Of a DNA stretch of 64,000 nt, positions 25,176 to 33,235 are shown piece by piece; positions within the stretch are counted from its first letter, which is position 1, and each line of letters opens with the position of its first letter. This stretch comes from Sphingomonas sp. OK281 (GTDB lineage Bacteria > Pseudomonadota > Alphaproteobacteria > Sphingomonadales > Sphingomonadaceae). A program made the position numbers and the translations under genes. Location: NCBI RefSeq assembly GCF_900115295.1, contig NZ_FOVZ01000004.1:434001-498000 (forward strand), in the 5' to 3' direction. The notes beneath the pieces were generated by a model. That model did no database searches, was not told the DNA's origin, and was given only the letters and a program-made list of their open reading frames with translations.

Positions 25176-26999
25176 ATGTTCGTATCGCTAACAGCGCGTA
25201 TCGCCGCGATCGGGCTGATAGTGCTCCTGGCGTTAGGGTCTTTGGCAGGGCTTCTCGCCGACGCTTCGTACCAGGCAAGCCAGAGCTTCCAATGGGCCGC
25301 GCATTCTGCCGGAATCATCGAGACGACCGAGGCTGCACTGGGTGACTTGCGCGAGGCGGAGTCCGGCCAGCGCGGTTTCATCATCACCCGCAATCCAGCC
25401 TATGCCCGGTCGTTTGCGGTACGTGTGACCAGCGCTGCACGGACCATCGCGAGAGTCGTTCAACAGACTGACGACAACCCGCTTCAGCACGCGCGCGCGC
25501 AAGAAATCGCGCTGCTGATGAAGGAACGTTCTGTTTTCTTGCTGCAGCCGCTCGACCTTGCCCGCCATGGCAATTTTCCCGGCGCGGTCGCGGTCATCAC
25601 GAGCGGCCGCGGTCGGGAACTGATGGATGCGATCAGCGTACGCGCCAAAGGCTTTCTCGATGAGGAACGCGCGCTTCAGACCACGCGGCAGGACGCGGCG
25701 GTCCAGCGCCTGCACAGCGGCAAGAGGCTGGCCATCCTGGGCGCGATCGCCGTCGGGTTTGTCGTCATCGGCAGCTTTGCCTTCCTGATCCGGAGAATCC
25801 GTCGCCCGCTGGAGACGATGATGCGCGCCATGACCGCGCTTGGCAGCGGCGAACAGGAGGCGCGGATCGACACGGCGATGGGGTCTCGGGAGTTTACCCG
25901 CCTCGCCTTGGGCTACAATGCGATGGCCGACCGACTGGAGGGCGCCGTCGCCGATCGGGGCGACAGCGAACGCCAGTTGCAGATCGTCAACGCAGAGCTC
26001 GAACGGAATAGCAAAACGCTGCAGGAACGCGGCGACGTGATCGAGCTTCTCGGCGGCATGGCGCATCGCATGCAAGCCGCGCGCACCGACGACGAGCTGG
26101 CTCAGATCATCCGGGTGTTCGTACCGCAGGTATTGCCGGACATATCCGGCGCCCTGTACGCGCACAATAATTCGCGCAATTGCCTCGTCCCCGTCGCCAG
26201 CTGGGGCGGCATAACCGTGCCGCTCGACGGCTTTGCGCCGGAGCGATGCTGGGCGCTGCGCCGTGGTCAGAGCCACTCCGTCGTGGACCCCGGACGCGAG
26301 ATCATCTGCGCGCACGTGGCCGAGGACGAGGTCTATCACTGCGAACCGTTGCTGGCGGGTGGCGAGGTGATCGGCGTGCTGTATCTGCGTGGCCGGATCG
26401 AAGCCGAGAACCGTTTTCGGATGAGTGTGCTGACCGAGAACATCGCCTCGGCGCTGGTGAACCACCGATTGCAGCGGTCGCTGCGCGAGCAGACGATCCG
26501 CGATCCGCTGACCGGCCTGTTCAATCGTCGTTACATGGAAGAGGCGCTGAAGCTGGAGATCGCCCGGGCCTCGCGGGCAGGCAGTCCGCTCAGCCTGGTC
26601 ATGTGCGACATCGATCATTTCAAGCGGTTCAACGACGAGTTCGGCCACGACGCCGGCGACGCCGTGCTGCAAACGGTCGCCGCGGAAATGCGCAGTCGGT
26701 TCCGTGACGGCGATGTGGTCTGTCGCTTCGGAGGCGAGGAGTTCACGATCATCGCGCCGGGGACGACCGCGGAAGCGCTTGCCGGCCGCGTCGAGGTCGT
26801 ACGGCAAGCTGTTGCCGAACTGAACGTCCGGCATGGCAACCGCACGCTGGGCTCGACCAGCATGTCGTTCGGCATCGCTACATGGTCCGACGTCATGGAC
26901 AAGGATGGCGCCACGCTCATCCAGGCGGCGGACATGGCCTTGTATCAATCCAAGCGTGAGGGCCGCAACCGCGCCACTATCAGCATGCTCGCGGCCTGA
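25176..26999 (+). CDS. CHASE3-HAMP-GAF diguanylate cyclase
   Basis: The 607-residue membrane protein has a first helix (residues 5-28), a periplasmic CHASE3 domain with the DLREAESGQRGFIITRNPAY pattern, a second helix (about 187-207), HAMP, a GAF domain and a GGDEF domain with RFGGEEF at about 515-521. The active-site form GGEEF is catalytically competent in this family. It should make c-di-GMP in response to a periplasmic signal. Confidence 0.92.
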   Translation: MFVSLTARIAAIGLIVLLALGSLAGLLADASYQASQSFQWAAHSAGIIETTEAALGDLREAESGQRGFIITRNPAYARSFAVRVTSAARTIARVVQQTDDNPLQHARAQEIALLMKERSVFLLQPLDLARHGNFPGAVAVITSGRGRELMDAISVRAKGFLDEERALQTTRQDAAVQRLHSGKRLAILGAIAVGFVVIGSFAFLIRRIRRPLETMMRAMTALGSGEQEARIDTAMGSREFTRLALGYNAMADRLEGAVADRGDSERQLQIVNAELERNSKTLQERGDVIELLGGMAHRMQAARTDDELAQIIRVFVPQVLPDISGALYAHNNSRNCLVPVASWGGITVPLDGFAPERCWALRRGQSHSVVDPGREIICAHVAEDEVYHCEPLLAGGEVIGVLYLRGRIEAENRFRMSVLTENIASALVNHRLQRSLREQTIRDPLTGLFNRRYMEEALKLEIARASRAGSPLSLVMCDIDHFKRFNDEFGHDAGDAVLQTVAAEMRSRFRDGDVVCRFGGEEFTIIAPGTTAEALAGRVEVVRQAVAELNVRHGNRTLGSTSMSFGIATWSDVMDKDGATLIQAADMALYQSKREGRNRATISMLAA

Positions 27000-27117
27000 T
27001 CCAGCCGGTTCCAAGCCCGCAAGCGGACCGGCCCGACACGGCCGATGGCTCCAGCGCCGGCAGAGCGAGCCCGCCGGCGCTGGTATAGGCAAGAGTCTAG
27101 TTCCACATCGATGCGGC

Positions 27118-27152
27118 CGTGATCGAACGCTCGCGGTGAGCGTTCGATCACG
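27118..27152. terminator. Perfect 15-bp hairpin between convergent genes
   Basis: CGTGATCGAACGCTC (27118-27132) is followed by the 5-nt loop GCGGT and the exact reverse complement to 27152. There is no T-run after it. It sits between the convergent cyclase and secreted-protein genes, so a two-way terminator is the simplest reading; a protein-binding palindrome is possible. Confidence 0.6.
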
Positions 27153-27251
27153 AGCAGTCCGAGGCCATGGACGATGGACGTCGGCACGACGAGGCCGTCG
27201 CAAGGCCGAGTTCGATCGGCATCGCCGGATTACGGATGGCCGGCACGACGT

Positions 27252-28109
27252 CTAGAATTTGCGCGTCTCACGACCGATCACGTCGCACGATCCGCGGAAG
27301 CCGTAGCTGGCGGTTCCCTGCACCGTGATCCGCCCTGTCCGCCGGTCGATCACGACGCGCGGCTTGTTCAGGCCGTTCAGACGGTAGGTTGCGCGAATAC
27401 TGTCTGGGCCGGCGACGACGTCGTAAAGGTCCCACCAGCCATCGTTGCCGCGCGAGTTGATCGGTGGGATCAGCGATCGCGGCAGGCGGATGCGCCCGCC
27501 ACCTTCCCATGTCTGTACCATCAGCGAGGCATCGAAGACTTCGCGGGTGGTCTGGTTGTAGGTGCCATATTCGTAGCGGTCGCGATCGCGGTTCCACGTC
27601 CATGTCGTACCGCTCGCGATGCCGTTTTTCGATCCGTCGCCAAAGCAGACCAGACCGAGACTTACGGGTCTGCCACCGATGATCGGGCCGCCAGCCGGGT
27701 AGCCCGGCTGGTCGTTGCTGGGGCGATACGGCGGCTGCGAATATCCGCGGTCGGACTGATAGCCGGGTTGGGGTCGGCTGGGCAGCTGGGTCGGATATCC
27801 AGGCGTCGGCCTCAGGTTCGCAGGCTTGCGGCAATCGGGCGGTGTCGTCGGCTGGATTGAATTGTAGCGCCCTTCCATCGTCGCGATGGTCACGCACTGG
27901 CGGCGATCGCCGTTCCACCAATAGCTGTAGCTGCGGTCGTTGCCCTTCTCGGCGCGGATGTTGGTATAGCCGCGACGTTGGAGCTCCGCCTCTGCCTGAC
28001 CGGCACGCGCGCCGACCATGTCTTCGAGACCCGTGGACTGCGCCGCAGCGATCGTCGGCACGACGCTCGAGAGCAGAAGCGAAACGGTGAGGACAGTTGA
28101 GCTTTTCAT
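27252..28109 (-). CDS. Secreted protein of unknown function
   Basis: The 285-residue protein has a signal peptide (MKSSTVLTVSLLLSSVVPTIAAAQ). An N-terminal segment (DMVGARAGQAEAELQRRGYT, then WWNGDRRQCVTI) looks like the PASTA-like or PepSY-like small domains of similar sphingomonad proteins. A Pro/Gln/Tyr-rich linker (about 95-145) precedes a C-terminal beta-rich domain with two Cys. I do not recognise a named family. A longer frame begins at 28166, but ATG 28109 directly precedes the signal peptide. Confidence 0.75.
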   Translation of the reverse strand: MKSSTVLTVSLLLSSVVPTIAAAQSTGLEDMVGARAGQAEAELQRRGYTNIRAEKGNDRSYSYWWNGDRRQCVTIATMEGRYNSIQPTTPPDCRKPANLRPTPGYPTQLPSRPQPGYQSDRGYSQPPYRPSNDQPGYPAGGPIIGGRPVSLGLVCFGDGSKNGIASGTTWTWNRDRDRYEYGTYNQTTREVFDASLMVQTWEGGGRIRLPRSLIPPINSRGNDGWWDLYDVVAGPDSIRATYRLNGLNKPRVVIDRRTGRITVQGTASYGFRGSCDVIGRETRKF

Positions 28110-28164
28110 GACCGACACGTGCGTTCCCCTGTTCGTCCCGCTCCCGTTCTTCGGCGAGACGCGC

Positions 28165-28798
28165 ACATTTTACGGTCGCGCTACGACCGCGTCCATGACC
28201 GTAATGGGTTCGCCGCCGCTGGTTCCTACGCGCGACCGGCTGATCGGAATTTTCGTTCCGGGCCGGAGCGCTCCGCGCACCGCATCATGGAAGCCGCGCG
28301 GTAGCCGGAGGCGCTCGACGACCACCTCGGCCCGGCCTCCTCCTCGTGACCGGACGGCCGATATAGACCCACCGGGGCGTGCCATCCGCCGCCTTTGTCA
28401 GCGTGACGACGTGCCTGCCGGGATCGTCGCCGTTCACGTCGGCGATGCTCCGGCCGATTTTCCGCGCCGTTGCGCATCACCACGACCTGACCCTCGGACT
28501 TCGAGACGATGATCGTGATCGGCCCGGTGGGAGAGCGATCCGGAGTTCACCGGAACTGCTGGCCGCCAAGGAACGACGGTTCGATCCGCCGCCCCTTGCC
28601 GCCGAACGGGGCGAGCAGGCCGGATTCCTCATGCGGACATGGTCGGCCGCATTGCCGTCGATCACGACGGTCGCCCCAAGTGCGGTGATGCCGAAGAGAT
28701 CGCGCGAGAAGCCGTCGGACAGGTGCACGCATCCGTGGCTTTCCGGATAGCCTGGGAGACCGCCGGCATGGAGCGCGACGCCGTAGCGATCGCTGTCA
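28165..28798 (-). pseudogene. L,D-transpeptidase (YkuD) gene, truncated and frameshifted
   Basis: The minus strand encodes the YkuD active-site region GVALHAGGLPGYPESHGCVH with the catalytic His and SHGC cysteine. Later pieces are VVVMRNGAE and, in another frame, GGRAEVVVERLRLPRGFHDA, so at least one frameshift separates the catalytic domain from the C-terminal part. Everything upstream of the GVALHAGG segment is missing; the sequence abuts the next small gene at 28796. L,D-transpeptidases crosslink peptidoglycan; this copy cannot be functional. Confidence 0.7.
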
Positions 28799-29017
28799 GC
28801 CGGGAATGCCCCAGTTCGCATCCTCGTTGGCCGCCTTCGCCGTGCGAACCAGGTGCTCGACATAGTTCTGGAAGATCGGAACGGTGAACGTGACAAGCGT
28901 CGGTTCGCCCTTCGGCTCCTTGAACGTCAGCACCACGAAGCGTCCGCCTTCCTCGTCGAGGACGAGGCCAGCCTCCATCGCGCCGGGGCCACTGGGGGTG
29001 ATTACGGTAGCTGCCAT
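28796..29017 (-). CDS. Small hypothetical protein
   Basis: This 73-residue protein starts MAATVITPSGPGAMEAG and contains VLTFKEPKGEPTLVTFTVPI and a helical end (YVEHLVRTAKAANEDANWGI). It has no signal peptide and no family that I recognise. It looks coding, with sensible residue use, but its end coincides with the break point of the adjacent pseudogene, so its natural C-terminus is uncertain. Confidence 0.5.
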   Translation of the reverse strand: MAATVITPSGPGAMEAGLVLDEEGGRFVVLTFKEPKGEPTLVTFTVPIFQNYVEHLVRTAKAANEDANWGIPG

Positions 29018-29149
29018 GTCATGTACTCGCTGGCGGGGTGTGCGCTGCCAGTAACGCACCGCCCGCCCGTGTCCAGCGCGACGGTTTATGTTCGACGCGA
29101 GTCCCTGACCTCGAGCCATGCGATCGGCCGATCGCGGCCGGCGCACTTG

Positions 29150-29350
29150 ATGAACAGGCCGTGTGAGGCGGCATCGACGCGCGCTGGCGGAGGCGGTGCG
29201 CTGTCTCGATCGCGCCGCGTTCCTCGACCTTGTTCAGCACTTGAGCAGCTTTGGCGAGAGAACGAGCCGGATCGGCAGGTCGCCGATCGCGGGGAAGATG
29301 TCGTTCCACACGTTGCGAAGTTCATACCATGCGAGGTGCCATACCGATGT
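29150..29350 (-). pseudogene. P4-type tyrosine integrase fragment
   Basis: The minus strand reads WYELRNVWNDIFPAIGDLPI, then SPKLLKC and a stop near 29240. One base out of frame it continues VLNKVEERGAIETAHRLRQR, then AS. This is the core-binding segment of P4-like integrases (DIFPAIGDLPI, ERGAIETAHRLRQR). The catalytic domain and both ends are gone. It marks a former integration event at the island's left edge. Confidence 0.7.
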
Positions 29351-29458
29351 ATGAACACTAGTGCACAGGAAAGAACAGCCGATGAGGCTGAAAGGCCCGA
29401 AAACCGCCATCAATCAAGCCCGGAGGCCAGGAAAGAATGGACAAAACAAGGGTAGTGG

Positions 29459-29880
29459 CGGTGCTGTCAGTCTAACGCGAACCGCTCTCCACACGATGCA
29501 TATCGGGCTTTGAGCGCAGCGGCCTGGCTCGCGATGATCTGCCACCCGCCAGGGCGGCGGAGCGTCGGTCCTTATAGATCTAGCGGTCGACGAGGTGGCG
29601 TTCGAGATAAAAGTGGTTGTGGACGTTGGCATGGACCGAGGCGAGCTTTTGCAAGGTCTTCATTCGCCTAAAACGCAGCATTCCGCGCTCTCTTCGCCGG
29701 AACGGCAGGTGGCTGTTCTCAACCCGGTTGTTGGCCTAGCGTCCGACCTCCTGCTTAGCGGTATTGCCCAGTTCCGTCATCGCCGCACCGTATGAGCGCA
29801 GTCCGTCGGTGGTAATCGGCTCGGGCCTACCATGACGCTTCAGCGCCTCCTTCATGAAGGTGACCGCTGCATCTGAGCGA
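29459..29880 (-). pseudogene. IS6-family transposase remnant (left copy)
   Basis: Minus-strand pieces KEALKRHGRPEPITTDGLRS, then ANNRVENSHLPFRRRERAML and KTLQKLASVHANVHNHFYLE match the C-terminal part of IS6/IS26-type transposases (…NRAENSHQPFRRRERAM…). An in-frame stop lies near 29737 and the N-terminal half is missing. Its 33-nt core at 29698-29730 is identical to 48316-48348, and both copies have the same orientation. Confidence 0.8.
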
Positions 29881-30327
29881 ATCGTTGCCGAGCCTCACGG
29901 TCGTGACGTTGATCCCGTGTCGCAGACATCGACGCTCTGCTCAAAGACCCCGACCCGACCACTAACAAGCCGCTCAAGTCAGCATTGCAGAGGATTGCAA
30001 CGATCCGAGCTTTGCGGGCCGCGTTAGCGTTGATCGAAGAAGGACAGAATTGACGCCGGCTACCCCTCTCGCCGATGGTTCTGCTGCACGGCGTCGGGCA
30101 TTTGCGTTGATCATGGATTTCTGGCTCGTCGCCGTCAGCTCGGGCTCGCGTCCGAGCAAGAACTGCTGGGGCGCCTTGCCGATCGTCCGGCTCGATCGGC
30201 GCGATTGACCGCTTGCGGTAGGACCGGACGTTTACTCCTTAAGATTGAAACGACTGGCTTTGGTCGCCGGCCGCCGTGCCTGCCCCCCCTTCCGGCCTGA
30301 CCCACAACCGTTCGTTCATCGCGAAAA
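29881..30327. other. Decayed region with an ORF tail
   Basis: No complete gene is visible. On the plus strand, about 29920-30053 reads DIDALLKDPDPTTNKPLKSA, then LQRIATIRALRAALALIEEG and stops at 30053, which looks like the C-terminal tail of a lost gene of unknown family. The rest shows broken frames only. Confidence 0.4.
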
Positions 30328-31077
30328 TTACCCGTGGAGCTCGGGATACGCGCTCGTGTCGAGTTCCTGCCTGGCCGCCAGGCGGTAGGCTAGGTAACGG
30401 TTCATCAGCGTCCACGAGCGTTCCGCCAGCAGGCGGTTCGTCTTCCCATCGACATACTCGCGGTTGCCGTGGCGGGGCGCCACCGCGCGGTCCGTAAGCA
30501 GCTGCAGGTAGGGCCTGTCCACACGGAGGATGTCACGCATCTTCGACCAGTCGTCGGGCGATCTTCCGCCCGTGAGCATCCTCAAGATGCTTTCGGCCAC
30601 CCTGCCGGCGGCGATCGGCGCGTAGTGTCCCCACGTCAGCATAACCGCCACGTCGGACAGCGCCCTCATCAGTCCGACGTCAGTCGCGACTAGTTCGAAG
30701 ATGTCCTTGGAGCTGTGGCTCGCGAAAACCGTCATCAGCGCGCCAAGCTGCCGATCGGCGAGAATCAGTCCCCGCTCTTCGCCGTCGGGCCGCACCACGC
30801 TCTCGATCTGCGGGACGTAAGCAACGCCCTCGGCGATCGAGGCCACCTCCGCCGCGGTGCGGGCTAGGTCCTGCGCGAAGAAGAAGAGGTCGTCCGCGAC
30901 GTCGGTTTCCGCATGATCAGTCTCTGCTTCGATCCGAATGGCACCTTCCTCGACCGACAGCGTGAACACGGTGTCGGGGATCGTCTCGGCGCCGGTGACG
31001 CTGACCTTGGGCTCATGGTCCAAAGTCAGTTTAATCTCCTTCGGCAGCATTCGGCCCTTGAACAAATAGATTGGCAT
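30328..31077 (-). CDS. Hypothetical protein at the left end of the island
   Basis: The product of about 249 residues starts MPIYLFKGRMLPKEIKL, has a beta-rich N-terminal part (VFTLSVEEGAIRIEAET) and a helical C-terminal part (WTLMNRYLAYRLAARQELD). No signal peptide, membrane segment or known motif is seen. ATG 31077 has ggagcag upstream; starts at 31116 and 31131 are in frame. It reads in the same direction as the recombinase operon but 400 nt downstream of it. Confidence 0.6.
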   Translation of the reverse strand: MPIYLFKGRMLPKEIKLTLDHEPKVSVTGAETIPDTVFTLSVEEGAIRIEAETDHAETDVADDLFFFAQDLARTAAEVASIAEGVAYVPQIESVVRPDGEERGLILADRQLGALMTVFASHSSKDIFELVATDVGLMRALSDVAVMLTWGHYAPIAAGRVAESILRMLTGGRSPDDWSKMRDILRVDRPYLQLLTDRAVAPRHGNREYVDGKTNRLLAERSWTLMNRYLAYRLAARQELDTSAYPELHG

Positions 31078-31131
31078 CAGGGTCTGCTCCGTTTCGTCTC
31101 GCCGCGTCCGCGACATTGCCTGGAATCCCAT

Positions 31132-31475
31132 GAAAAGCCGTCAGGCGCCAGCCGGTCGGATGCCACGTGTTGGCTGGTTAGAGCAGGGCTATTCGCGGCT
31201 CGGTAGAAGTGTCGGGCGCCGGCCACCAGTCTTCGCCGGACTTTTCGACGCCCTGTCCAACCACTTCTGCTGCGCTGCCGACCGGATCACCTCCGGCGAC
31301 GAGTTGAAACGACGGAACGGGCCAAGCGGTAGTGCCCTCGATTTTCGGCTCATCCACCGCCGGTATCATCCCCATACCCCGCCTACCACGTTAGTCTGAC
31401 AAAGCCCTTAGGCCCAATGGAGATCATTTATGAGAACAGATGTTGGAACGGCTTAGGCAACGTCCGAGCACTGCC
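31132..31475. other. Intergenic stretch, no gene recognised
   Basis: The 344 nt between the hypothetical gene and the RepB-like gene contain only short frames on the other strand with no ribosome-binding site or recognisable product. A promoter for the leftward hypothetical gene is expected here. Confidence 0.4.
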
Positions 31476-32360
31476 TTAGTTGGCATCGAGGGAGGTAGCG
31501 TCAACTATGGCTCGGAACTGGTTCATGATTTCAGGATGCCTCGACATAATATAGCTAGCGACTTTATCGTTGCCGATCAGCCGCTTCAGGTACCGCGACG
31601 ACAGCACGAGTTCGAGAACGTCGTCACCGAAATTGGAGTCCCGGGCGCGGAAATCGGCATTGAGCGTTTCGAGTTCACGTTCCATTCGCGCCATCTGTTC
31701 CGGCGTGACTCCGAGTATCTTCTTCGGCTGATCGGGTTTGGCGAGATCACACTGACGAGTCGCGGCCAAGATAGCTCGAGCGTAGCTGGCAGTGAAGTTG
31801 TTCATCGCCGCCATCATCTCGGCCGCGGCAAACTGCTTCTCCGGCTTCAGCTTGCGGAGGATGTCGAAGACGACCGCGTTGACGTGCTTGTCCTTGAGTA
31901 TCTCGACGGTATCGGAGGATATTCTGTCGAGCATGGTCCGTCGGCGGGCGACCAGCGTTTCGTCCATGCCCAGCGCCGCTGCGATCATGGCGGCCGGTAC
32001 GCCGCGATCAAGGGCACGCGTAATCATGTAGTGCTCCTGCACCGTAGCCAGACGATTCACCCGCTTGTTGTAGGTGAAGGCTTCGTCGTCGTCAGCGACG
32101 ATGCACGGAGCCGACTCCACGGACGCTTCGCGGAGCGCATTCAGACGAAGATGGCCATCGAGCAGCATGTGCCGTCCGTTCCTATCGGCAACCGTGACGG
32201 CCAGTGGCTCGACGATGCCGATCTCACGCACCGATGTCGCGATGCGGACATAGCGCTTCGACTCGACTATGCGGACCGTCATGGGGCGGACCGGCAGGAT
32301 CGCGTCAAGTCGAAGGTCCAACACCTCGCGAGCGAACGATATCCGGATCGGATCTGTCAC
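31476..32360 (-). CDS. RepB-like protein with ParB N-terminal domain
   Basis: The 294-residue protein has a ParB-type N-terminal fold (SVREIGIVEPLAVTVADRNG, then HMLLDGHLRLNALRE) and a RepB-type C-terminal region (MNNFTASYARAILAAT, TPEQMARMERELETL). The ParB box is LDGHLR, a variant of the CTP-binding G-x-R-R motif. In plasmids such proteins bind partition sites. Here it is the last gene of an operon with a serine recombinase and overlaps the preceding ParB-like gene by 4 nt. A role in DNA binding for the mobile element is inferred. Confidence 0.8.
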   Translation of the reverse strand: MTDPIRISFAREVLDLRLDAILPVRPMTVRIVESKRYVRIATSVREIGIVEPLAVTVADRNGRHMLLDGHLRLNALREASVESAPCIVADDDEAFTYNKRVNRLATVQEHYMITRALDRGVPAAMIAAALGMDETLVARRRTMLDRISSDTVEILKDKHVNAVVFDILRKLKPEKQFAAAEMMAAMNNFTASYARAILAATRQCDLAKPDQPKKILGVTPEQMARMERELETLNADFRARDSNFGDDVLELVLSSRYLKRLIGNDKVASYIMSRHPEIMNQFRAIVDATSLDAN

Positions 32361-33235
32361 GTCGGGTCCCCGGCGATGCCTAGGCGTTGAGCGACAGGAT
32401 GAGGGAGGCTGGCCAACCCTTCGGCTCGAAGAAGCGTGACAAAATGCTCGTCCGCCAGCAGCTTGCCCATCGCGCTGACGATGAACGTGAGACGTCCTTC
32501 CGTCAGCGTTGCCTTCTTCACCAGAAGCCGCTGGCGCTCGACCTCCTTTTGGTAGGCGCGGACGAGCGCAGCGGCGGTTGTGGGCTGGCTGCGTTTCGGT
32601 CCGCTTCGAACGGACTTGATGCCTTTGCCGATCAGGTTCCGCTGATCGACGATCCTCCGGATCGCGAGTACCTGAGCGCCCGGTAACGACCCCGCTTCGT
32701 ACGCCTCCGTAAGGGCCCGCTGCACCTGCGCGTCGTCGGCACGGGCGATCTCGGCGGCGATGGTGTGTGGAATGACACCTCGTTCAACGGAGTCCAGCAG
32801 CCGTTCCTCGCCTTTCTCAAGCAGGAAGTTGATCGTCCAGACGTACTCGGGGCTGAAGCCCACCTTCCGTGATATCTCCGTATGGCTGTAGCCGCGCTGC
32901 CGTAGCACACCCACTTCGCGGATCAGCTCGAGCGGGGACAGGTTGCGGCGCGCCATGTTCTCGACGAGACTCATCACGTAGCATTCGTCGCGCGTGGCTT
33001 CGATGACGATGGCTGGGATCGCGGTCGCGCCCAACTTGACGAATGCCTCCATGCGACCTTGCCCACAGATTAGTTCGAAGCCCTGGCCGATTGGTGAACG
33101 CCTGACCATGATGGGGCGCTTGAGTCCGACCGCCCGTATGCTTTCGACAAGCTCTTCGAAGACCTTCCGGTTGCGTACCCGGGGGTTCAGCACTTCGATC
33201 GACGCGATGGAGATGTCGATTATGTTGGGCGTCAC
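32357..33235 (-). CDS. ParB/RepB-like DNA-binding protein
   Basis: The 292-residue protein has the ParB N-terminal domain (PRVRNRKVFEELVESIRAVG, then ELICGQGRMEAFVKLG with the GQGR box and ENMARRNLSPLE), followed by an HTH region (RGYSHTEISRKVGFSPEYVW). It overlaps the recombinase stop and the second RepB-like gene by 4 nt on both sides. No ParA is nearby, so ordinary segregation is unlikely. Confidence 0.85.
   Translation of the reverse strand: MTPNIIDISIASIEVLNPRVRNRKVFEELVESIRAVGLKRPIMVRRSPIGQGFELICGQGRMEAFVKLGATAIPAIVIEATRDECYVMSLVENMARRNLSPLELIREVGVLRQRGYSHTEISRKVGFSPEYVWTINFLLEKGEERLLDSVERGVIPHTIAAEIARADDAQVQRALTEAYEAGSLPGAQVLAIRRIVDQRNLIGKGIKSVRSGPKRSQPTTAAALVRAYQKEVERQRLLVKKATLTEGRLTFIVSAMGKLLADEHFVTLLRAEGLASLPHPVAQRLGIAGDPT

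Noticed and set aside
25233..27203. 656-codon minus-strand frame under the CHASE3-GGDEF gene
   Set aside because: It is antisense shadow coding; the plus-strand protein has a full domain set.
31476..33235. Plasmid origin or partition locus
   Set aside because: There is no ParA, no replication initiator and no iteron-like repeat next to the ParB/RepB-like genes.
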